A DNA stretch of 64,000 nt from Oegoconia quadripuncta (Eukaryota; Arthropoda; Insecta; Lepidoptera; Autostichidae): the NCBI GenBank assembly GCA_949316235.1, contig OX438743.1, positions 25,169,771 through 25,233,770 of the forward strand, in the 5' to 3' direction. The translations under genes and the position numbers were made by a program. Position 1 is the stretch's first letter; the number at the start of each line of letters is the position of its first letter. A model generated the notes under the pieces. The model did no database searches. It was not told where the DNA came from and worked only from the letters and a program-made list of their open reading frames with translations. Positions 21,060-31,621 of the stretch are shown here, one piece after another.

Positions 21060-21370
21060 CTAAATATTGGACGTAAATACTACTAGATTAGTATATTTTA
21101 GTTATTTCAATAGCCTGATGTCTTACGGTATCTTGCTGTGGGGAAATGCCGCGGATATAAATACAATCTTTGTTTTACAAAAACAAGCCGTTCGCGCAAT
21201 TTAGCGATTGAGACCTGCAGTGTCACTTAGAGATAGATTTAAAGAGTATAATATTCTAACCTTTTCGTCACACTACATTTTTGAAAATCTAATATATGTC
21301 AAAAAAAATACAGCATCATTTAGGAAAAATAGTGATAAACATGATGTCAATACAAGAAATAAAGATAAAC
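21060..21370 (+). mobile_element. LINE-A RT C-terminal fragment
   Basis: The plus strand reads LMSYGILLWGNAADINTIFV, then LQKQAVRAI, a stop, RLRPAVSLRDRFKEYNILTF and DVNTRNKDKLA. Same family as 3640-4110. It follows the orphan exon 1 of copy 3. Confidence 0.7.
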
Positions 21371-21560
21371 TTGCAGGTAACTACTGGACCGATTGCGCTG
21401 AAATTACAATGGGACCAATTCGACGGTATCCCCTTTCATTTACAAAAAGAACCATGTGACTCAACCGTCAAATCTCGGAGATATCGGTGTACATACCTAA
21501 AAAAAAAATACGCCCCGAATACAGAACCTCCTCCTTTTTTGAAGTCGTTTAATGACTACG
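21370..21560 (+). repeat. Repeat family Y module
   Basis: ACTACTGGACCGATTGCGCT and CCATGTGACTCAACCG, ending CTCCTCCTTTTTTGAAGTCG, match 460-650 and 37060-37185. Confidence 0.65.
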
Positions 21561-21839
21561 ACTGAACTAGGTATTGGCCAACTAAAAATTCACAAGGGCG
21601 CGCTGGCGTACGCGTGACGTAAAATAATGCGCGCACAACAATGCTTGGACAAACGAGTGGCTACATCACCCTGTGTAAAATAGGAATCGAATCCTTAGGA
21701 AGTTGTTCGCCCGGGTGGGATTACCGGATTAAACTCCCCAACCTTATCCGGGTAACTGATTTCACTCAAGACCGTGTTGTTACAGCTGTTTTTTGATTTA
21801 CGCAGTTTGTTGTTGTTTTAAAGTATTAGGAATCGTGCA

Positions 21840-21950
21840 ATTTGGTTCAAGGACCATTCGGGGAAGAGGGATTAGCTGTACCTAACTTTGTCGTACGGAA
21901 GTTAGGCAACGTTTCGCGTGGTTAGTTCTTGGATGGGTGACCACTAGTGG
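21840..21950 (+). repeat. 5S-rRNA-like repeat fragment
   Basis: AAGTTAGGCAACGTTTCGCG and TGGTTAGTTCTTGGATGGGT align with the middle of insect 5S rRNA (AATTAAGCAGCGT...GGCGCGGTTAGTACTTAGATGGGGGACC), covering the internal promoter region including box C. The flanks do not match 5S. Probably a 5S-derived (SINE3-like) retroelement or a 5S pseudogene. Confidence 0.5.
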
Positions 21951-22339
21951 TATTTAATTACTAGTGTGTATTTAAGTACAAGCAGGAACAATATTTAAAA
22001 GATTCTCCAATTTTGTGAATTTAATGAATTTAATGAACGATATACATATAATGTGTGTATGTCTATCCTATCGAACCTGTTTTCCTTCACATTAGCAGGG
22101 TCTTGCAATAAATTATAAAATAAAAATAAATAAATAATTTCGACAACACAATAAAAAAAAGAAAGAAAGAAAGAAACTGTTTATAATCTACAAATTACAT
22201 CTAAATAGTTATAATGCGCTATGTGCCCTGCCCACTGCCACTTGCTAATCCGCTGGGCTGTCAGTGACTATCGTTCGCCTATGGATTTTTTAACTCCTGA
22301 TTCGCTTACGCATGTACGTATGTAGCTCGAAGAACTGAT

Positions 22340-22640
22340 GGACGGTGGGTCATTAAAGTTCTGGAGTGGAGATCACGTACCGGCAAGCACAGCGTAGGAC
22401 GTCCACTCACGAGGTGGACAGACGACCTGATGAAGGTCGCGCGGCAGGCCGCTTCCTACCGTTCATTCTGGAATTCTATAGGGCAGGCAGGCAGGATCAG
22501 CAGATCCCACCTCCGCTCTCCTCCCACTGTAACTCCTGTAAGCCAGGACCAACAGTGGTACTCTATACGGCGTCTAATAAAGGTAGACGCACCTACGTGA
22601 CTCTATTGCTACCTTGGACCCCAGACTAATTAAAGAAAGA
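22340..22640 (+). mobile_element. LINE ORF2 C-terminal fragment (GRPLTRWTDD type)
   Basis: The plus strand gives GRWVIKVLEWRSRTGKHSVG, RPLTRWTDDLMKVARQAAS, then frame loss. This is a widespread insect RT tail. The 3' end (CTACCTTGGACCCCAGACTA) also occurs at 14820. Confidence 0.6.
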
Positions 22641-22669
22641 ATTTAAGGGTGAAAAAGCAGAAAAGAAAG

Positions 22670-23575
22670 AAAGTCCTGTAGGGACACAATGTATGTGACG
22701 TAATGCGTACTCAAATGTCATCAGTAGGTTAGCGAAAGATTGCACCGCGTGTGCTCGCCCGTCGTTCCCCGTCGCTCAAAATCAAAATCAAAAATCAAAA
22801 ATATTTTATTCAATGTAGGATACAAAAATATCACATAATGAAAGTCAACATGTTATTTTTTTTTAAACTACATCGCTTCACAAGGTGTTATGGTTAGGGA
22901 GAAGAAGCGACAAGAAACTCCGCAACAACACATCTTTTCAATTAGTTTCCATCTTTACAATAATATTACATTTTATATTACATATTACAAAACAATAGCA
23001 ATTAACATAACGACCAGCTAACACCAGACCTCCTTATCGCCTAAATAATCATCTATCCTGTAATAACCCTTCTTACACAGAGTTTCTTTAATGTGGCGTT
23101 TAAATTTCTGCTCTGTTAAACTCAATACATGTTCTGGTATTTTATTGTAAAAGCGTATGCTGTGTCCCACAAAGGATGTGCTAACCTTGCTAAGTCTAAA
23201 TTGTGGAATTTCAATTTTATTTTTGTTTCTAGTATTCAAATTATGATTATCAGAATGTTTGCGAAATAGGCATATATTTTTGCGTACATACATTATACTG
23301 TCATATATATATTGGGATGCAACAGTTAAAATACTTATTTCTTTAAACAGATCTCTTAGCGAATCACGGCAGCGTAAATTATATATTGCTCTGATTGCTC
23401 TTTTTTGTAGAACAAATATTGTTTGAAAATCTGCACCTCTCAGCTCTCCTCGCTAACCCGCCCTCGTGTACCGTGTTCTACGTAATACTGTTTCGTATAA
23501 TTTAGAGTCAGATAAATAAACAACTGTGAATGTGAATCTCTCGTTTTCCTTATCGATACACTGCACACCTTCTGA
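22670..23575 (-). repeat. Inverted partner of the 2.05-2.3 kb repeat, split by a LINE
   Basis: 22670-22775 and 23445-23575 together form the reverse complement of 2050-2300, with the LINE-A copy (22780-23440) between them. This shows the LINE inserted after the repeat was in place. Confidence 0.6.
22780..23440 (-). mobile_element. LINE-A 3' copy
   Basis: The minus strand gives TIFVLQKRAIRAIYNLRCRD, NLNTRNKNKIEIPQFRLSKV, STSFVGHSIRFYNKIPEHVL and LCKKGYYRIDDYLGD, then an untranslated 3' end with an (AAATC)n-like tail. The longest member of this family in the window. Confidence 0.75.
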
Positions 23576-23579
23576 TTGA

Positions 23580-24300
23580 CGTAGAGCAAGAGACGTACCC
23601 ATCAGTGGTGCCCACTTGTAGAAATACTCGTACAATCCCACCTCCCCCCCGGCAAATGGGAGTGTAGCATGTTCAGCAGTAGACTTCCTGTGGCTGGTAT
23701 GATAATGACGATGATGAGGTACAATGCGAGGTGGTTGCTAAGTGCGTTGCCGATATCTCATTCCCCCGCTTCGTCTGTCCTCTTGTATGTCTATCGTAAG
23801 TGGTTCGCAACGATACACCTTAACAGTCACTTTTCTGTCGTAATTCACATCTCAGATGTTGAGATTGTGATCAAACGCGTATCCAGATCATAGTAAGAAA
23901 AAAAAACATATCTGTAAATTTCATCATAATTTCCTTCGCTGTCAAACGTGTAAAATTAAAAACGCAACCATGGAATTTGAAAATGTATATTTAAAAAATT
24001 CTTCACTTGCACGAATAATAAAGCCGATGAAAATCATCCAACAAAAAGGTCTCAGAAACCCTATTAAAGACGTCGAAAGTAAAATAAATAACTTTTTTGA
24101 ACGCGTTCTCTAAATTTAGAACTTCTCGAGTTTAAAGGTATTTACCGTAAATATTTATCAGGATGTAAAAGAGGGTAAGGTTTTGTATTAAGTGAAACGA
24201 AGTCAAATAGAATTAGAGGAAAAGGGTGGCATGACAAGGTTATAACGAACAAAAAATTCGTTGTTACGACGAGATTGTAATAAACATTTTCCAGATTTCC
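23580..24300. other. Intergenic, no feature recognised
   Basis: No coding or repeat signal I can support. Confidence 0.3.
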
Positions 24301-24309
24301 ATTATGTTA

Positions 24310-24550
24310 ATATCAATAAATCAAAATCAAAAAATGCTTTATTTTGTAGGTACACAGGGTACACTTAAAATAAGTAGTCAGATTTTACATTTTTAAGCTA
24401 CTGCTTGTTCAACAGCCAATTTTCCCCTGAGAAGAACAAGCAAGAAACTCAAGAGGTTGCTCTTTAAAAAAAAAGGTTTCTATGTTACAAAAGTATTAAT
24501 TATTATTTTATATTATAATATTTCATTATTAATTGTGAAATAGCCTGGTT
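24310..24550 (-). mobile_element. LINE-A 3' UTR
   Basis: The reverse complement matches 4540-4785 (AAATGCTTTATTTTGTAGGT and TTTTCCCCTGAGAAGAACAA on the plus strand), with a short AATC-rich tail at its end. Confidence 0.6.
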
Positions 24551-24599
24551 ATACAAACGGGCTGTTCATGTCCATGAATATTTATCATCTAAATAATCT

Positions 24600-25210
24600 G
24601 ATATTTTATAATATATATGTCTTAGATGGGCGTGTGGGGGTGTGGGGGTGTGGGCGTTGCTAGCGACCGGGACGCTGCCAGTCTCGTGGTAAACGGGTGG
24701 CTCGGGCAAAGGCGATATTATTGCAAGCTACTATAGGCAAATCTAATACGCATTCACATTCGATTATAATCATGGAACCTGAGATGCTTTCTGTTGAAGA
24801 GAAAACATGTACACTGCCCTCGTGCCATACAACTTGGCCCTCGCGTGCACTCTGTGGAACTCAACCGGAGTAGTCTATGGTTCCTCCTTGCGCAAATTCC
24901 ATAATCAAAGTCTTATTCAGTAACGACTCACCGGATTCCTCAAGCGCCGGTGATAGCCAGCAATCAGAGCCACTCAGGGTCGCTGACGTGTCCAGTGGTG
25001 GTCCGACTCCTTCGACGGCTGGCAGCAAAGTGTGTCCCATTTTTGATGTGAAGACCTAATATAACTGTTAATGTCGTCACGGCGGTGTTTCCGGCTTTAC
25101 CAGCGCCACAAAGTGTAGTTCCCACAGCAAACCGCGTATTATGATAGTCAGTTGATCGTTTGAATAATGAATTCTATCGCTAATTTATCGCTATCTGCGA
25201 TATATATATA
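24600..25210 (+). repeat. Repeat family X, longest copy
   Basis: Matches 61420-61990 nearly end to end and 9840-10160 in part, starting near GATGGGCGTGTGG and ending GAATTCTATCGCTA. The plus strand has coding-like stretches (MEPEMLSVEEKTCTLPSC; later VLFSNDSPDSSSAGDSQQSE) broken by stops. It may be the 5'/ORF1 part of an unclassified retroelement, but nothing diagnostic is present. Confidence 0.55.
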
Positions 25211-25379
25211 CATAACGTCACGGCCTTTATCCTAAATGGGCGGTCAGAGATATCAAAAACAGTAGTATTTGGGTGTTCCAAATATTAAAAGTTTAATGCT
25301 TGTACAATATCCACTTATCGCCTTTCGAATAGAGAAATACACACGTGACGGTGGGTGAACTCATCACCGCTAAAAAATG

Positions 25380-25520
25380 CAAGCATACAAGGTGAATTTG
25401 AATTCGTGTAATTCTCATTAACTGGTGACTCGACTCGTGATTACGAACAACTTTCCACTAAGACTTCCATATTAATTTTCGCATTTCCATACTAAATTTC
25501 CATACTACATCCGAACTTTC
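25380..25520. repeat. Partial copy of MITE M3
   Basis: AAGGTGAATTTGAATTCGTG, AACTGGTGACTCGACTCGTG and CAACTTTCC correspond to 27965-28040 of the element with ACAGGGTGAAATT ends. It is followed by TTTCGCATTTAATAATATTA, a Lep1 Helitron 5' end in reverse. Confidence 0.45.
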
Positions 25521-25817
25521 GCATTTAATAATATTAGTTACACGTGTAGAAAACGTTCGTTCCTATTGAAAATTGCTTCTGGGTCGATTGATTGTCCAGA
25601 ACTTCTTTCCCAAATCTGTCTCCGACCTCCTGCTGTAACACTTAGGCACAATGATCTCATTTTTCTCCCTCCGACTTCTACCAACTACAGAAAAAACACC
25701 ATTCTGTGACGTGCGAGCAACAATTTTAATAAATTGTCTAAGAAGTTTGATCTAGATCTTTTTAACATTAGTTTTATGTCAGCGATGCGTCAATTAAATC
25801 AACAATTCTTTGATGAC

Positions 25818-26182
25818 TAAAGGTCTTAGCATACGTGACGGGTAATTTCTCGGACGGAACGGAGACGGGACGGGTATAATTCCTAACGTAAAAGTGGTTT
25901 TAAAACATACGTACAGTGACGGTGTTCAACGATAGTCGTGCTAGTGCTGCAACCATGTTTCAGCACAAAATGTTCGATTTTACTTTTGAAGAACTAGCAA
26001 TGGTTGCCGTAGCATTAGATGAAGAAGATGCCATAACGATGTTTTTTCTATTGCCGTCCCGTTCCGCCCGTGTTTCTCGCCACGTGTATTTTATTGCTAT
26101 GTTTTTAAATGCAACGATGTCAAAAAATCGTCCCGTTCCGTCCGGCACGAGAATAAACACGTCACGTATGCTAAGACCTTTA
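25818..26182. mobile_element. MITE M2 with perfect 23-bp inverted repeats
   Basis: The first 23 bases (TAAAGGTCTTAGCATACGTG...) are the exact reverse complement of the last 23 (26160-26182). TA flanks are possible. Inside, the plus strand has FDFTFEELAMVAVALDEEDA, which faintly resembles the N-terminus of a PIF/Harbinger nuclease, followed by unrelated sequence. It is likely an internally deleted DNA transposon; the superfamily is uncertain. Confidence 0.65.
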
Positions 26183-26334
26183 ATTTAATTTATAAATCAA
26201 TTGTTTTTCTATTTTTTGACGATGATTGAATCTGGTATATGTACCGCAAGGGCAAAAAATGTACAAGTGTGATGCATGTTATTGAATTATAATGTATTTC
26301 TATTTGTGAGGACCTGTAATTGGCTCTCTGTTTC

Positions 26335-27770
26335 CTATAATACAATACAATACAATACAAATACACTTTATTGTACAAAAGGAGGACACACATTTTACAA
26401 AACACATTACTGACAAGAGTACAATTAGGCGGCCTTATCACTAAAAGCGATCTCTTCCAGGCAACCTTTGGGTGTAGGAGTATAACTCTATAGAACAGGC
26501 AGGTTGTGCAAAATACGGATGCAGATATGAAATACCTACATAATCAATTACTTATTTAATAAACAAAAACTAAAACCATACATTTATACATATATATTAT
26601 ATACATAAATAGCTATATATATATACATATCTATAGATGGATACCACATACATAACAAAATAATACACACATAAGTACCTTATAAATATATAATAAAATA
26701 ATGAAAGAATTTGTAAAGGAAAATTACTAATTAATGATGACCAGTGAGAAGAAAAAAAATAATAATAATAACAATAATAAGGAGAAAGAGTAGATTAAAG
26801 GATTAAAAAAAGCTCTTTAACTCCTGTCTTGAAAACATTCAAAGACTGAGCACGTCTGATGGATTCAGGTAGAGAGTTCCACAGACGGATGGCCTGCAAA
26901 GTAAAAGACTGACTATAAAATTTGGACGTATTGGGTGGAACATAAAGCCGTAGATTATCCGTAGAACGAAGGCGGCGATTGTGGGTGGAAGAAAGAAATT
27001 GAAAGCATTCCTTGAGATAGAAAGGGGTTCTGGGATCAAACAGCACAGAGTACAGAAGTGAAAGTATATGTAAGTCTTTGCGACGGCGAATTGAAAGCCA
27101 CTTGAGACGACTTCTGTATTCGGAAACGTGGTCATACTTTCGAAGTCCAAATATGAACCTAATGGCCAAGTTTTGGAGTAGCTCAAGTTTATTGAGCAGT
27201 TCGGCGGTAAGATCAGGATAGCAACAGTCAGCATAGTCCAGAATCGGCAAAAGCAAGGATTGTGCAAGAGCAACTTTAGTGGCAGTTGGCAGGAAATTAC
27301 GCAGTCGCCGCAGCGACCCAGCGGCAGCGAACATCTTTCTGCCAACTTCGGCAACTTGCGGATTCCAGGATAAAGTGTTATCAAAATAAACACCTAGGTT
27401 CTTGACCTTGTCACTGTATGGAATACGAATTCCGTCAAATATTATAGAGGGTAGCGAATTTAAATTAAGCCTAGACACATAAGATGGACTGCCGATTATA
27501 ATAGCCTGCGTCTTGGCAGGATTGACAGTAAGACCATAGTTTCTACTCCATTCTAGGATATGAGCCAGATCTACATTAATAACTTGAATGGCATCGGATA
27601 TATTATCTACAGTCGCTTGAGAGAAAATTTGAAGATCGTCTGCATAAAGGTGGTAGGATGAGGAAAGATGTTGACTAATGTTTCCATTAGTGTTATTGCA
27701 GCTGTTGGTTTTCCGAATAAATAAAAATAAAATAAAGTAGGTACAGAAATGCACACGTAACCCCATCGCA
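26335..27770 (-). mobile_element. 5'-truncated Jockey/CR1-group LINE with 323-codon open frame
   Basis: The minus-strand frame 27766-26795 starts inside the RT palm (HLYADDLQIFSQ), continues with LVNPAKTQ-like GLTVNPAKTQAIIIG, then NLGVYFDNTLSWNPQVAEVG, LPILDYADCCYPDL, LELLQNLAIRFIFGLRKYDH and LWNSLPESIRRAQSLNVFK. A 3' UTR follows with GGCGGCCTTATCACTAAAAG, CGATCTCTTCCAGGCAACC and an (ACAAT)n tail at 26338-26360. The frame is uninterrupted, so the insertion is relatively young. Finger and endonuclease regions are missing, so it cannot be autonomous. Its 3' UTR identifies related tails at 10.8, 28.1, 28.4, 29.8, 39.4, 49.1 and 51.1 kb. Confidence 0.8.
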
Positions 27771-28041
27771 AATCTATGGATGTTTTATTGATGGAAAATT
27801 GTTTAGTCGTTAATAATGTTTAAATTAATGGTGTATAAAATAAACCATTTGAATTTATAATGTCCAAGCTATGGAATAGTAATGTCCAAGCAATTGGCCT
27901 TTTTCTCGAATCTGGACTTCTCTAGTCGGATGTCTTGTCGTAGATAGACTCACTCGTTAATACAGGGTGAAATTGAATTCTAGTAGTTCCTATTAACTGG
28001 TGACATCACGCTTGATTACGGACAACTTTCCCGAAAGAACT

Positions 28042-28160
28042 ATTTATTTATTTATTTTATTTTATTTTAACACTTTATTGTACACACACACAAAGAAATA
28101 GTCATTAACAAATATTTTAGAAAAATGTACAAAGGGCGAACTATATTCTATACTATATAC
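28042..28160 (-). mobile_element. LINE 3' tail nested in M3
   Basis: (TTTAT)n, CACTTTATTGTACACACACA and AATGTACAAAGGGCG are the reverse of a Jockey-type 3' end. Confidence 0.5.
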
Positions 28161-28361
28161 TATAGTCGAATACGATCAAAAAAATTTCGATTAAAAAATA
28201 CAAAGTAACCATTCGGTAACCACCTTTTGGACATTTAACAACAACTTTCCCTAAGAACGATAGCCGAATTCAGTCGAAAATTGTTGGACTTCCATACTAA
28301 AGGTGGTTTCAGAATTGTTTACTGGGTAATCGAAAATTTTTTGATCGAATTCGACTATGCA

Positions 28362-28445
28362 ATACAATACAATACAAATACACATTATTGCACAACAGAA
28401 AAGAAAATACAGTCACAGAAAGTGGTAGGAGTATAACGTACACTA
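28362..28445 (-). mobile_element. Second LINE 3' tail nested in M3
   Basis: AATACAATACAATACAAATA, CACATTATTGCACAACAG and AAGAAAATACAGTCACAG match 29821-29870. Confidence 0.55.
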
Positions 28446-28731
28446 TGGTTCATAGTATAAAGTTGTGGAGTTGGTGAGTCCATCAGGTATTACACGAATT
28501 AAATTTCACCCTGTATAAATGATTCTTGATGGAAAATCCCTTAGTCGCCTTTTACGACACACACGGGAAGACGTGATGATTCTATTATTTTTACGTGCCG
28601 AAACAAATACTAGGTAACACTAACTTTAAATTTAAAAATTAGAAAATCCCGACATTTTAAAATATTATCTTCCAGATATTCAAACCGTTGGTTACAAAGC
28701 TAAATGTCTAAACACATTTCCATTATATAAA

Positions 28732-29055
28732 AACCGCCTCATACGTAAACAACATTGGGTTTACGATTCGGAGGTCGCGGGTTCGATCCCCAGCGGGGTA
28801 CATGTTTTAAGTACTCGGTTTGATTGGTGGTAGGGCATATTAAAATGTCCGCCTGGCTAGCTACCACCATCTTATCTAAATCTGCCGCCAAGCAGCAATG
28901 TTAATAGCATTGTTGTGTTCCGGTTGTCAGAGATAAGATAGCCAGTCCCCCAAATGTGTTGGGGTTTCCGGGTCAGTACGCTTCCACCTTCGACCTCATC
29001 TTCACTTAACATCAGGTGTGATTGAGGTCAAGTACAAAAACTCGTTGTGTTTTTG
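28732..29055 (+). mobile_element. SINE-B copy
   Basis: Head CCGCCTCATACGTAAACAAC, B box GGTTCGATCCC, body CTGGCTAGCTACCACCATCT, then TCTTCACTTAACATCAGGTG. Near full length, about 320 bp. Confidence 0.85.
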
Positions 29056-29469
29056 GATTTGTAGACAGGATAATTGTCCACTACACCAATCCGTATACCA
29101 AAAACCCGTTTCAGCCATTTTCGCAATTCTAGCATCAATGGCCCGTGATGCGGCCGTTGTAAATTCACAATGACGATACCTGTATCACTGAATTATGTAT
29201 TTGAAGGACATTAAAATTCATGACCATGAATTTCCTTCCAAACTTTTATACAGTATAAATCATTCAACCCTTAAAATAATCTGCGGGCTGTGTCTTGAAG
29301 AGATTCTCCTTCGGGCACACGGCAATATTTTAAAATTTCAGACAAAGCTCCCAGATTTACGGTGGGATTGTGTAAATTGGAAAGTTTGGGAAGACATATT
29401 GCATCTGTGGCTGAATTAATGCTGTCTCTAGCCGATATTTCACAGGAAAAAAAATATTTGTCGTAACGA

Positions 29470-29758
29470 TGACAAAATAAATAAATATAATAAATAAATA
29501 AATATGCTTAGACATACACACAGCGCCATCTAGTTCCACAGTAAGCAACTAAGGCTTGTGTCGTGGATACCAGATGGTTGATATACTACATAAATACCTT
29601 TTTTTTGTAAATAAATACGTATTATAAATGAAAACATCCATAACTCGGGTACACATGTCCGTATTCATCACACAAACATATGCCCCTAGCGGGATTCGAA
29701 CCCGCAACCTTTTGGTATAGTGGTCAGAGTTGCTAACCACTACACCAAACAGGTCGTC
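29470..29758 (-). mobile_element. SINE-A copy
   Basis: Minus-strand head GACGACCTGTTTGGTGTAGT, A/B boxes present (GGTTCGAATCC), body with TGATGAATACGGACATGTGT and TGGAACTAGATGGCGCTGTG, and a (TTTA)n tail. Full length, about 285 bp. Confidence 0.85.
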
Positions 29759-29820
29759 GAATTGATCTTTTAAAAGCTGTCAAGGTAATTTGGTCATGTT
29801 TCTGAGTCAATGATTTTATT

Positions 29821-29945
29821 ACAATACAAATACACTTTATTGCACAACAGAAAAGAAAATACAGTTTCAGAAAAGTGGCAAAAATAGAATGTACAATTTG
29901 GCGACCTTATCACTAAAAGCGATCACTAATCTTCTTATCACTAAA
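29821..29945 (-). mobile_element. Jockey-type LINE 3' tail
   Basis: ACAATACAAATACACTTTAT and GCGACCTTATCACTAAAAGC are the reverse of the 26.3-kb LINE 3' UTR. Confidence 0.6.
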
Positions 29946-30292
29946 TTATTCTTTGGTCTTTGACTACATCATACTAAACCGGACATGTTTACATTACCTA
30001 ATCATGTCGTTTCAAGGAGGCAGGCTTTCTTTTTGATAGGAGATCACTAATCAATATTGTTAAAAGATGTCATGAGTTTTCCTTTATAGCTTCTCTAGTT
30101 CGTCAAAGCATTTTTGAATCTAACATAATAGTTATAGTCATGTTATTTTACCAACAATTTTATTGATGTCAAAACAACGAATCTGAAGTTTTAATATCAA
30201 GAGGGTGTTTTAATCCATGCTATAGTTTTTGAGATTTGTTAAATAATCCGTAAAGTTAGAAGTATTCCTGTTTCCAAATCGTTTGTTTGGTG

Positions 30293-30528
30293 ACGACCGA
30301 TTGGTGTAGTAGATAGTGACCCTGTCAGCGAAACCAACGGTTGCAGGTTCGAAACCCGCGACGGGTAAATGTTTGTGTGATGAATATGAACATTTATTCC
30401 CGAGTCATGGATGTTTATATAAAATATTTATGTATGTTTTTCCGTTATCTAGTATCCATAGTACAAACTTTGCTTAGTTTGGGACTAGATTGGTGTACCT
30501 AAGTGTCCGAAATATTTATTTGTCTATT
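30293..30528 (+). mobile_element. SINE-A' subfamily copy
   Basis: Head GACGACCGATTGGTGTAGTA, CCTGTCAGCGAAACC and B box GGTTCGAAACC. The body (TGATGAATATGAACATTTAT) and GGGACTAGAT tail differ consistently from SINE-A. Same subfamily as 43298-43645 and 63366-63592. Confidence 0.8.
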
Positions 30529-30679
30529 GGGGCAAACTTTCCTTAAAGCGATGCAAATTAGAAAATATGAGAGGCTGCTCAGCAGTGGGACTTCTATTGA
30601 CTGTTGATGTATATGAAGTCACACTCACAAATTCTAGAGTAAAATGAAACGTGGCAAGTTTAACTTAATTCTATATTTT

Positions 30680-31023
30680 TTTTTTTTTTTTTTTATGCAC
30701 GACGGGTTCGTGCTTATGTTAAGTTATGTAACCTGATGTTAAGTGAAGATGAGGTCGAAGGAGGAAGCGTACTAACCCGGAAACCCCAACACATTTGGGG
30801 GACTGGCTATCTTATCTCTGACAACCGGAACACAACAATGCTATTAACATTGCTGCTTGGCGGCAGATTTAGATAAGATGGTGGTAGCTAGCCAGGCGGA
30901 CATTTTAATATGCCCTACCACCAACCAAACCGAGTACTTAAACATGTACCCCGCTGGGGATCGAACCCGCGACCTCCGAATCGTAAACTCAGTGTTGTTT
31001 ACATTGAGCCACGGAGGCGGTTA
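30680..31023 (-). mobile_element. SINE-B copy
   Basis: Reverse orientation: a T-run, ATGCACGACGGGTTCGTGCT, GGTGGTAGCTAGCCAGGCGG, GGATCGAACCCGCGACCTCC and CCACGGAGGCGG. Full length. Confidence 0.85.
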
Positions 31024-31522
31024 AGGCTATATTATTCAAATAAATCGTAATATTATAATTTTCAGCGACAAGTACAAACATTGATTTCTATGTATTATAC
31101 AAACAATAGTACATTATTGCAATGGCCGAGAAATAGGCAATTGCAGGTCGAGTATGAGTTTGAAGGCCGAGCCGTAGGCGAGGACTTCACTAATACAAGA
31201 CAGGCAATTGCCATTTCCGTCGAGGCATATATAGTGCTTTTCTCAAAAGAATGCAGGCAAATAATAAATATTTCAATAACAAATCAAAGAATTTTCAGCT
31301 TTGCCGCGGATTTTCTATTTATCATATGTGGCGAAAGGCAAACGCATTTACGCATACAGCCACGTGAACGCAATTTGTACTAAGCAAAGAGATTTTGGTA
31401 TGCCAAGAATGATAAAAGAGATCCAATCAAAGAGTATATAATAAATAACCCCAGCACGCCGTTTCATACAACATTGCTGGAGCGTTGTAATGTTCCAAAT
31501 TCAAAAACGCTCCTGCAATGTA

Positions 31523-31528
31523 TTTATT
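31523..31528 (-). terminator. Candidate poly(A) signal of plexin-like gene A
   Basis: AATAAA on the minus strand about 95 bases after the stop codon of the plexin-like ORF. The only canonical hexamer I found close downstream. Confidence 0.4.
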
Positions 31529-31621
31529 TTTCGCTGTCCGTAAATTAGATACTTCGCGTGTTCTTCTTTCGAATGCAATAACAATATTTCCATGCATGTT
31601 TGAGAAAAATACATTTTTAAT

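Larger units (their letters stand above)
27958..28520. mobile_element. MITE M3, ends TACAGGGTGAAATT, with nested LINE tails
   Basis: ATACAGGGTGAAATTGAATT on the left and AATTAAATTTCACCCTGTAT on the right are inverted repeats of about 19 bp. Two Jockey-type 3' ends (about 28042-28160 and 28362-28440) are nested inside. Non-coding; possibly TA-flanked. Confidence 0.65.

Noticed and set aside
31081..31383. 100-codon plus-strand frame
   Set aside because: No signal peptide, domain, splice signals or homologous copy in the window; chance ORF cannot be excluded.
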